From positions 248,001 to 312,000 of the forward strand of contig CALYDD020000391.1 of NCBI GenBank assembly GCA_944472135.2: a stretch of 64,000 bases of DNA. Reading direction: 5' to 3'. Below, piece after piece: positions 36,017 through 48,000 of this stretch. The notes under the pieces were generated by a model that had not been told where the DNA came from, did no database searches, and was given only the letters and a program-made list of their open reading frames with translations. The stretch comes from Trichobilharzia regenti (lineage: Eukaryota > Platyhelminthes > Trematoda > Strigeidida > Schistosomatidae). Every line of letters starts with the position of its first letter. The stretch's first letter is position 1. A program made the translations under genes and the position numbers.

Positions 36017-39000
36017 CTGAAACACAAAGTGAGTTATTATATCGTATCAGATGAGCAAAATCCGTTTTCATGTGATTCAACAAACACACAAACACTAATA
36101 AAGCCGCTTGGAAGTAACTTGTGCCAATTGAAACCAATGTTGGCCGACACTGCTACAATTACTCCTTTTGACATCCCTTCCATACTGATTACACAGGATA
36201 AATAGAGTGAAATATAACAAGGTTACTCACATTTGATGAAAATGTGCACACCAGAAAATCTGTTTCTGATAAGGCCAGTGTGTCAATAAATGCATTACTC
36301 ATTGAATCCATGCTTCTGCGATTTTCTATACCAGCTGATATCGACCTTCTTTGACTGCCATATAGAATATAATTTGGATGATTTGTGGTGGACTGGTCGA
36401 AGAGAGAAGGTTCATCTGTCGTCAAATAAACACTTCTGTTTCTATGTGTGAAACGTCCAATATCCTTTCTGTGATTATTCCAGTTGTAGCCATTCGAATT
36501 CTGAAAAAAAAGTGTTGGAAGAAATGTGCTTATCTTTGAAAATCCCAAAACTACACTTGGTAGCAAGAGTGCAATCTAGTGTAAAATGTAGTGCACAATT
36601 ACCATAACACAGGATTGACACACATGAAAGTTGAATTAGTTCCAAACATGGGGGATTACTTCTATCAAATGAAATTGCATCGTCATATGAATACGTTGAC
36701 ACGTTTATACATGACTATGCATGACTCATCGTCTCACCTCTCACACTTGATTTTCGATATTTGGTGATGGCCACAATCCTAGACTGATAATCCTACTATA
36801 AGTTCACACGAAACCACTTTCAATGAAATCTACCAAATAGCTGATTTCATGTGAAGGCAGATATTCGTCGATGACATCGGCTTGAGGTAGCGTAGCGGTG
36901 ATGTTCAACATGCTAGCTGTGTTAAGTGAAAATCCTAGGTGCAATAATTGGTTCGGTCAAGGGTGCATGCCGATGGAGTGTGGAGCTGGGACAAAGCAGC
37001 TTCGCGGTGCTCCCTAGTTTTCAATCACTATCTAACTTACATTAATCCCCGATCTCGACTGAAGTTCCTCAAACCTCCAGAAGCCGCTAGTAAGATATTT
37101 GCAATGAAAGTACAAGCACAATTAAAGATATCGGTCAAAGATCAGCGCTGTTTCCGTAGCTTCACTTCAAAGCTGCACAGTTATATGGTATTGTTGGGTG
37201 TCATGGAGATGCGTGTCAATTCACTCGTTCATATCACCTGGTCACAAAACATATGAGAATATATTTCGAGAATATGAATGGACCACGTCACCTAAAGTTG
37301 ATATGTGAGCAGTATCATTCAGAAATAATTATCACTGAAACCACATTTCGTTTACACCGGATTACTTCCATTGAAATTAAACAAATTTGTCATACGATAA
37401 GTGGTCTGCCGATTTTCTATGATTGCTCTGAACAATCTTTTCCTCTGTCTCGTTTTAGCATTCATTGCTAATACCCTCAATATCAACACTTTGCGTACAG
37501 CATTATTTCGAGTATTCCGCACAATGAACATTGTGCAATGACATAGTTAACACAGTTGTACAATCTTCTGATTGGTGTTTCAGATGTGTTGTGATGTAAC
37601 TTTGTGTCTCATTGTGACTTTCCTCCTCTCATACTTGTATACTCCTTATGTCTCCTTAGTGAAAATCATTAAGTATGGTTTATTGTGATGGTGAGCTGTT
37701 TGTCGACACATGTAGGTAGCTTAAATCTGTTTGTGCCTAAAGCATCGGCAAAATCCTAAGTGTGCAAGCTACAGCATGCTAAGTAAACTGATTTGAATAG
37801 TATGCAGGAGTGTTTGCTGTCTTTATTCCCAGTGAAGTTCTGGTTTTCATTTTAGGAAGCTGGGAAATCTGTTGTCACCAATGATGGAGTCTTAAAAATG
37901 TGTTCTCATAGTAACTCACGTAAAATGCAAACAATAATCTCAGGATTTCCTCAAAATATGAAGATCGAGTAATCCATGACGAGTTAAAACACTGATTCAA
38001 GCTACTCGTGTGGAAACTGGGCTTGCGATCGACACTATTCATTCATTACTATATGGTACAAAATACAACTTACATATATTTCGGGCTTCAAAAGAGGTGT
38101 AGTATTCTCAAATGAATTAAAATAATCGTCCACATGCTTCATGTACTCTTCCAAATCATGTGATTGAGCTTCCCAAATTAGCTGGAAGTGTAAATTAAAT
38201 AATTTAGCTTGGTTATTTAAGACAACAAAATGCAAGCATTATTATACATCAAAAGCCTTCCTGATTCTACATGTCTTTCTCTCTTTCAGTCTAATAGTTT
38301 AAAACATTGGTGGATATTCCTGAGCCAAATTTGCTAGATTTTCGCTTGTTCCTCTTCAACACAATCACATGAATAATATTGTGAAATGAACAGAAACATT
38401 CAAATATCCCTGCAGGCCTTATGTATGATGCCATAAAGACACATGATTTTGCCAAGTGAACAATTCTACCAACACGTGCTACTACAAATCTTCTCTTCAC
38501 CACTTTTCCGTTCTTAACTTTCTAAATTATGCTAAGTATTCTTCATCGTTGTGTAAAAGATACACAACTTATGACGTCCCCACCAATGCCTACTGCTCAC
38601 TCACTCAATTTCATTTCTACGCAAAAATTTGTCACATATCACATGAAAAGTTTCTAGTTACGATTAGGAACAATGTACAGGGAATTCGATTCACCCACTG
38701 TGTCATGAATTTTTAAGTTATTTAGTTACCTAGTTAGTTAGTTAGTTGGTTAGTTAGTTAGTTAGGTAGATATGTAGGTAATTAGTTAGTTAGTAAGTAA
38801 GTTAGTTAGTTAGTGCACCTGATTGAAACTTATGACTTCCATGAATATTCATTTGAATCTGTTATTTTCTTTATTCGCTTGTGTTCCAGTGAGGCATAGG
38901 GTTTCAACAGCACATCTCCATTGCATTCTGTTCTCATTAGTATTCCCTGTTAAGCTCAGCGATGGCCCACAGACTCTCATCTCCTCATCACACAATCTCC

Positions 39001-42000
39001 TACATGTTACGCTCAGACGCCCAACTTGTCGTTCCCTACTCGCTGCTTACTCAGTGAGCTGAGGCAAGATGTCACTTAACGCTGTCTTCAGTACGTTTAC
39101 AATCCATCTTCATTTTCTTCCGCATATTTCTTGATCTGTAAGTAGGTTCGTAGTTGGGTCGTTTACAGAGTATCTTGTCGCTAGTTCCTTCTGGCCATTT
39201 GACTTCCTGCATGAAGCTAAGACAGCTGTTCATTTCACTCTTCAGCCTGTTTGAAACAATTGTGGTTACGCTCCAAGTCTCTGATGCATATAGAAGAAAC
39301 CACTTGTCATCAGTGTTGAAATTTTGAATCCGTTACTTTGTGGTTTATGTGATATATTTGCACACTGATTGCAGACTAATGAAGGTTTGTCTCGCCTTTC
39401 TGATCCCGGGTGTCTTTGACGTTCTCATCCGTTCTGCCTGTAGTAGAGTCGACACTATCTAGACAAGTGAAAGAGGTGACTCGCTTCTTGTTGTAGTTGT
39501 TCTTGATAGGATCTCTTCTCTTAACCTATTTCTTCTTCGAGTTCACTTAAAGTCTAGTCTTCTCTGACTACACTGCTATCTGGTAGTATTTTGTCTGTAA
39601 ATCGTTGAGTTTATATGACAGTAAACATGTCATCCGCGAAGTCCAAATCCTTTAGTCTCCTTGTGGGCCCAACTAATTCCTGTCTTCTCTCTACAGTCTG
39701 TTGCATGATCTAGTCGGTCACAATCAGGAATATCATTGGTGACAGTAGGTGGCCTCCTTTTTTCTCCTGTTTTGTGATTAACTTCGCTGGTTTCATCTGG
39801 GTTGATCTCCTCTCGCATAGCAACCTGGTTATCTGATTCAATGTTCCGTTTGTTTGTCTCGTTTGCCTGAGGCCTGCCTGTCTTTTTCAGTTGCCAGCCA
39901 GAGTGTCGTGGAATTGTCTCTTGCCTTTCACACCACTCTGCTTCACTTCTTTATTCACTATGATGTACACTTGACTTAGACTCTCCTTCTATTGTCCTCC
40001 TTTGTATTGATTCATCACTTCTCTCCCCATTCTCCACTGCACTTTTCCGTTAGCTGTCAGGCATCCGTTGAGAGACATTCCTTGTCTTGCTTCTTTCTTT
40101 CTACAATGACTTGATTGCATACGTTTCCTTGACACATCAACTTCAGAGAGGTAACTTCAATGTCCTTCCACTCAGCTTGCCTCGGTGATATCGCCCAGTG
40201 TCTCCGACTTGGCCATGATCTGATCTGTGGTGAAGGTATCACTTATAGTTTCGCGTTTCAGATTCCAAGTGTCGAACTTGAATTATGGTGTGACAACAGT
40301 CGCTACACACCTTTCCTACTTGACCTTGAGTGTCTCTTGGACTAAGCAGTAGTCTGTGCCCACATCTGCTCCACTTCTCGATATTGTGCCCAGCAGGCTG
40401 CGTCTCCACTATCTTGAGCAGCATTAGGATGAAGTCTATCTGACTTTTGGAGTGTCCATCAGGTGAGATCTGTGTCGCTTTTTGTGCATCACTGTGCTGG
40501 TACGTCCCGCTTCCAATCACCTCAGCAGTGGAGTCGCATAATTCTGCGAGGAGTTCTGCGTTCTCATTCATTTCGCTGAAAGTTTTCCGACCAATGTTGA
40601 CTTATATTCCTACGTCGTTTACTCCCAGTTTGGCATTTCAGCGATGGGATGCAAGAATAATGTTGGCATTTAGTGTTCAGCCAGTCCGTTTAATCACATC
40701 ACCACGTTTCACTTAAATGTGGTTTATAATTTATTGGAACACCCACCTTGTCTGTGCGTCTTATGTGCACACCAACCACTGGATGATCACTACGCCTAAA
40801 TTCACTCAAACTTTCGTTGATTAGCTGAGAAAGATGCAAGTTCGGACGCAAAACGTATGCGGTCAATTGACCAGCAAACCATGCATACGGTGCTTCATGC
40901 AAATATAATAATTTTTCAGCTACATCTTTGGGTAAGACGTTTGGAATCCAGTCCTTGTCTGAAGGAATATATGCTTTCAGAGGACATTCGATAATATCTG
41001 AAGAAGATTGAAGAGAATGGGTTTGAATGTGTTAGTTGATAATGCATATCTATATTCAGATTACAATTGTACTCTTTATATGCCAGTGTCATGTTATCTA
41101 TCACCACGTTCACACTAAGATGAGGACAAATCCACAAGGTTCTAGAAATCTGTTCACTCACGTGTCACAATTTCTCCACTGATTTATTCGAAACTTGATG
41201 CCTGTAGTCAAAACTCATCAAGCTGTTCACTGGCGTACATTGCCTTTCTATCTGCATCGCAATATTTACACGACGTATGGTCTCAATACAATCCATCACT
41301 TATTCTCGCATTCCGTGACTTTGTCCTATGAAACTGCGGTGCTACGATTCGAATGCAGTTAGCCATGAGGTGACCAAAGACAACTGACTAGGGCGAATGA
41401 GCACTCAGGTATCGAAGTGAGTAGAGTTTAACTCACAGTTGGTAAGTTACACAGTTCTGCTTGAAACTCTACCACAGTCTCCTTAGGAAACCAAAGTCAC
41501 TCAAATTACAATACCACCAGCTTTATACCATAGTAAATAATGAATGATTCAGTGTCTAACCAGTTTGTGCAAGTACCCATCCTGAATTTGGGTGATTTGG
41601 AAATATTCGGCTGTGTGAGCTCATTCGATTCAGGTATACCGTTGATGAGTTTGGACCTAAATGGGCACCAAATGGCCGTCTAGTGTTAAGATCACTTCAA
41701 TCTGACTACAAAGCACTTCTGGCTGGTGTGAGTGATGTCCGACTACTCATATAATTCAATCGGTGGAAAACGATGTCATGCGATATAAAATAGGTTTCAT
41801 GGTCTTAGTTGGGTCATTGCTGATGAAGATGAGTCAGAGAGATGGAGAATGCGGTCAGTTACAAACCAGAGTGACGCTATTCACTCCCCGCAACAACCGG
41901 TAAGTATACTAGAAATCCACCGAATGCGTAAGCCACTTTATTCGTCGTATCTCAAGTTATCCATTGAAATTCATTGAATTCAAACTCACATTGAATAGAT

Positions 42001-45000
42001 AATCAATGCCGCGCGATTAATAATTCAGTGGAGGCTCTTATTCAGAATACTGAATTCATCTTCCAGTATACACACATTACCTCAACTGATAATTTCTGCT
42101 TTTACATTAAATACGTATTCCGAATAAGGATCAAATTAAAAAGACGAATACTCCAATGTGTGTTTCAATCGTACTGTTTGGCATAATGACATTACTATTA
42201 CTATTTTCGCTCTCACATTCAGGGATGAAATTACATTCACATGATATATTTTGATGCAACAAGAATGCATCAATAGCACTATCTACACACCTGTTTTATC
42301 ATTCAAGTCTTCATAACTACATTTCTCCGAGAGTGGTATTGTGTTCTGTTTAAGCCATTCACGAAAAATGTCTCCAGGAGAGTGCTTCTTCAAAACAAGA
42401 ACTCGTTCACGTTCAAAGGCCATATGTAAGCACGCAGTTAGTTGATGAACAGAGCATCCGAATCCACATAAATTCGTAAAGTCGAATGTAATATATTTGG
42501 CAGTTTGGCAGTTTGATGGATTCTGAAATCAAGCAAAGATAAGAGATGGGAGGAGGAAGTGAAGGAGTGATCATGGCCTTGTGGCATGACACAATACTAC
42601 AATTGTAACAACAGAAGACAAGGGCCGGCAACAGATCATTTTATTACGGAAATCAGCACGTATTTATATACACTTCATGTACATTATTATAGCTTATTCA
42701 AGCAGATAAACACAGTCTTCTCATTGGTTGTTTCTGGTTTCTCGGAAAGTAAAGCCACACATCTGCGAGTCTTATTTGCCCACGTTAAGTCTGTTGTGAT
42801 TAGTTGTTGAATCAGTCCTTTTCATATTTTCACACGGCCAATATTAGTGACCTGGACATTGACGTAAATTAATATCTACCAATTGGATAGCAGCCTGCTC
42901 TCACCACACAATAATTTTACAAGTACACCTGGCTATGTTGAGGCTTTCTGAATAAGACTAAATTTGAAAAAACCTATATCTATCTGTCATATGACAGCGT
43001 AAATTCGTATCTAAATGGTGACAGTGGCAATATTCGAACCACTGTCCCTCAGATCACTAATCTGGCATTCTGTTGTCTGCAACACAAGATCTAAATGCTA
43101 ATCAGCCCATCGTTTCACCATAATCATCATCGTCATCATCGAGCCTGATAAACCAGATCCTGATTCTCACTCCAATTCATTCATCACCTATATGCGGATA
43201 TCTGACGGAATCACTCACTCATCAGAGCTGTCTACTCTAACAGTAATTTCAAGAATCCTTTCATTTCAGAATTTCCAAACAGTAATAATAATAATTTTAA
43301 AATCTTCACATACCTGTAGTTGTCGAATCCGCCTCTGTACTGTTTCAGCGAGTTGGTTCAAACCGGTTATTCGAAATCTTGAAAAGCCATCTGTTTCACC
43401 CAATTCTTTCAGATGGGCTTCCATGTCTTCAATGATTTCGTGTAGTTGAATTTCATATCTTTCCAGTGATGTTCTGATTGACGAGACATTTGTATTACTT
43501 TCATGCAGATTACTGAATTCTTCGAGACTTTGAGCGATCTTGTGCAGTCCGACTGAGGTGTATTTCATTTCATGCAAGTAGTGTATGGCTCTACGTCGAA
43601 GGATCTCATGAGAGTAACCGATTGAAGATGATACTATGAACGCAAAGTGAACAAGTACAGTTTTCAATTATCAATCAGATTACCGTTGAAGGGAAAAGGT
43701 CGTAATAGTGTTGAAAGTTGACTATGCATCAGGTTGTTTTGATAATGTGCCAACTACTAAACTTTCAACTGAACACAATATTACATTTCTAATTTCAACT
43801 TCAGATTCCATGTTGCTTTGAGTTTCACGATATATATCCGCTAAATGCGAAGAGGTGAGCTCCAGTGTGTAGCTGATGAGAATTGACAGTAGGATAAATA
43901 AAATGCATACATAGAGCATTTCTGATCGCGTAATGATATGCTTATCAGAGGTCTGAATTTTCTCGATGCAACAGTCATCATTTGAATTACTCGGAAAAAT
44001 CAATCATTAAAATTCAAAATCGATCAAAACCTGCATAAGTAAACTATGGAACTAACCTGGAAACAGTCTCGTATGCAGTGTATTCGTGTGGTTTTGGCTG
44101 ATGAGAAAACAAGCGGTATAGAAATGAAAATATACAGTGTCATGTGACAGGGTAAATTTAGAAAACAAACTTATACATATGTATATGCTCTTAATCTTTT
44201 ACTCCGCTGGGAATCAAGAAAACATTTGAGCAGACACATTTGACACAGTTTCTGATAAATTTGTTGATAAATCATTTTTATAGGTAAGAGTGCATTGTGA
44301 ATATGGGCACTTAATAAATTAACAACTGGATGCATTTATTGTTGTAAATGAAAAGGAATTACGGCTTGGTTATTTCGAACACTCATCGCTGAGATTACAT
44401 GTTTACAATAAAATATGAGGAGCCCTAGGCAACCAGGCACCTGATCGACACCTTATTGAAAGCAAAACGCAAGGCAACTTAAGATTTCATTTACAAGTCT
44501 ATTATGAAATAGGATGCATTTCTGCTTTGATGCATAGAATATGAAATAAAATGATACGGAAATATACAAGTGCACTGTGACACACTGAACTTCTTCATAT
44601 GTGTAGATCAGAAGTTATACTACAATAATGTCTGTGGCACAATGGTTAGGACTCTCGCTGACCAAGCGAATGGTCCGAGGTTCGATCCCCTGACGACGAA
44701 CACCTGATATCTATGGTCGGCCTGCAAAATTTAGGCTACCGATATGCATCCTGAAAATTCCATACTTCTACCAAAAATACAGTGTGGAATCAAGCTGGAA
44801 TAAAAAAAATGAAAAGAAGAGCGGTCTGATAAAATTCTGTTCTCTCATTTAGGTTCGTTGATACAATACCATTAGTTAGTTCAGTTGATATCCATACACA
44901 AAGCCGCATACCTCGCCAAGCGTATGAAAAGAATGATGCAAAACACTCCACGTGTGGAAGGAAGTTGATTGTATTCATAACTGACACTTCGTATTTGGAA

Positions 45001-48000
45001 AGTGTCTCTATTCACAAAGAAGACTATTATGGCAAATGTGATAAGTTTTCAAATTGTTCAACTTCACACTTTTCAATCCTTATCAATCACATGGGACGCC
45101 GTCATACTCATTCAAATAATCACTGGATAATTGACAATACAAGTGGAATCTCCACTGAAAATACCTAAAATTCTATCATGCTTATGTATCCAATATCTAG
45201 TGAAATTTTAGTTGAATGCATAGAGAAGTTAGAGAACTAAGGCCACACATGCTCCTTATTGAGCACAAATCAATATTGAAGAAGAAAAAACTGATTTATG
45301 GACAAAATAATTCAGTATTTTGTATGAGTTGATGCCTGAGTTTACATACAGGTCACTGTCATGACAGTCAACTTGTCTAATTGCTCTGAATTCACTATTC
45401 AGTGCTCACACAGTTAGTAATCAATAAAAAGATTCGTGAAATTTATTTTATCAATGAACAAACTGACCTAATGTAATCTGATCATTGAAAAATATTCATC
45501 TTCAGAATAGAACTAGTTAGTGGAGCAAATCAATTTTCATACTAAACTCACACACCAAGTAGTCAGGATTGCTTTCACTTATGAGCTGAAAAGTGGCTTA
45601 TTGGTTTGTAGTTCATTCGCTTGTTTGAAATTTCTAATTCAAGCTTCACTCATCAGAATCATCTTTTGTTGAGTTTCTGTTAATGTGTCATATTAGATGT
45701 TAATAGATATTAGAATACATAAATACTTAGAGAACTAAAACTTAATGGTCTTCAGACTGTGCACGAAGAAGTAACAAAAGTTCTGATTAAAATACGAACA
45801 AACCGGATGACAGAAAGATTGATTTCCTCAGGATATCAGAGACAGGGTATTCGTAGGCGCTCGATATAATGGGTCAGCATCCCAACAGTGAACTAATATA
45901 GTTGATTTGAAATCGTTGGTGTATCTGTGTCATGGTTTTGACAAGAAACGTGTATTCAAAATGACTTACATATGAACATTCCACTGGCACCTACGACTTC
46001 TCTACAGTCTGAATGACTTTAAATAACTTGAACACACATGCGTCGGTGAAAAGTATATCATTGTGTCAGTATTTATAACTGCATCGTATAAATAAGGAGG
46101 GAATAAGTGTGTGATGCGTCAGATTACTTTTCAAAAATAGAATCAGATCTATGGAGGCAAAAGCCAGAGAAAGTGTTAATTCGATTGGATGAAAACCGCT
46201 TACCGCATTATTGTTAATAATACTAATGCTCTTGCAACCATTGTAGTTATTTGCACCATTTACACAAGATTACGAGGAAGATACTTACTTGAGATACTTA
46301 CTTGTATGTGATGACACAATACGAATGAAAGCTATGAGTATTCACCAACAACTAACACATCGTTTGACAGTGAAGATGCACTTGAAACAGACAACTAAAC
46401 ACATTTCACCTAACACTTATATTATAGTTACATTCCCTGAGAAAGGAGTACTTTTATGTAAAATAAACATGATGTGATACCAATAGATAATCATCAAGCA
46501 AGACAATCATAAATCAATCATGCATCACTTCCACCTCAGAAGGAAGAGGCGATTTCAGATGGATGCAAAATGTTTGACTATATATCGGATAGAGTGAAAG
46601 ATGGAGATATACTACAAGTAATCACGTGTATATAAACTACTCAAGATTTGGCAGTCTATACCTAGTGATGTTTTCTTTAGGACTGACTTCGCTTTACCAG
46701 ACAAGCATATTTTTAATAGGTGATAGTCATTGGTTTACTGAGAAGACAATTATTACGTCGTTGTACAATGAAGTCAGCGAAAGTAGGAATTTCTTCAGCT
46801 TACACTACCTTCTCCTGGCATATCATAATGACACTTTCGGATGAGCTTAAATAAACCTTTCGATTTCTAACCACTAACTAAAACTGAATATTCGCATTTT
46901 AATGTTCATCACAACGAGTTGAAATATAAAAGTGACCGTGCAGCTTTGGAAATGTCGTCTGTGGAAAATAGTTTTCAAATAAGTAGCCTCCTCTAAAATC
47001 CAGTTCAACTATGTATAGTAACTGATGCGAGCATGTTGATACTGTAAGACAGGAAGCTGAAATGTGGACAAAGTTCACAGCAGGCTGACATTGATTCTTT
47101 TCTGGATGGATTAGTGAAGTAAATGAATGCAGATGAATACCAGTCGACTAAGTGTGATTCTCATTCACATTTTCACCAATACCAGTTATACAGTGAGATT
47201 TTAAATATATCAGTTATAAGTCGGAAATATTTTATTACAGAGAATATTGAAACTAAAATTTGAAGTCACTTAGCGCACTTGGATTCACCTGTATTTGTTG
47301 AACATTTCACGAAGACGTATCAGTTGAGCGGAAATCCAATTTATCTTCCCATCTACATCTCTGCCCTCTCGGATCACAGCTTCATGGCATGTAGTTTTTC
47401 TGGATTTTGATATCTTGCTGAAGAAGTCTTGAACACAGAAATGAAGAAGAGGCAGCAGTGGTATCCATATGACGGCGATCAAAATGAGCTCCACTTTTGT
47501 GCATCCTTAATTGACAATAATCGTTTTGAAAGAAGAATAAAATCACTCACTGTGCAGCCACATCAAGCGCATTAGTCAAGTAGTTTTGACGCTTATCTTG
47601 TTCTGTAAACCTGAATGAATGAGCAGTAGTACGAAATAGAAATTTTACTCAAATCATTCTTCAGTATAATATATTTATTTGATTGGCTCAAGGTGAATTC
47701 AAATGGACCAACCAAACTCATCTATAGTGATGATCAAATCGTTACAATGGTAACTATACAGATGAATAGGCTGATTTTGAATCTCAAAGGCACGATAATA
47801 ATAATAATACTGCCTTTAATCTCGAAATTCCAAGGGGATGACATAAAATATGATAAGTGAATTTTAATAAAATGCCTCTTTCATTTATCACAAGTCTTAT
47901 TGGTGATGATTATATTGAGTAAATTAGAATCCTAAGCCCTGTTGGAAATCGCAATAAAAATAATGAAAATTCATCGAAATCTATATCTCTCTTCAGAAGT

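Larger units (their letters stand above)
28460..41725 (-). repeat. Right arm (R) of giant inverted duplication
   Basis: This is the reverse-complement partner of the left arm. Its outer limit cannot be fixed: pairing still holds at 41,711-41,725, which matches bases 1-15, so the true end lies at or beyond 41,725. The inner limit is near 28,460. The FUT8 exons in this arm are intact and join N-terminal exons outside the arm. The right copy is therefore probably the parental locus, or the arm includes only part of the gene. Confidence 0.93.

Noticed and set aside
43020..43090. Reverse-strand tRNA-like B box (GGTTCGAAT)
   Set aside because: Only the B-box half is visible and no SINE body follows; too little to call.
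44631..44700. A tRNA gene
   Set aside because: The head has A- and B-box-like sequence but does not form a full cloverleaf with an acceptor stem, and the same body follows it at 16,086. It is a SINE.
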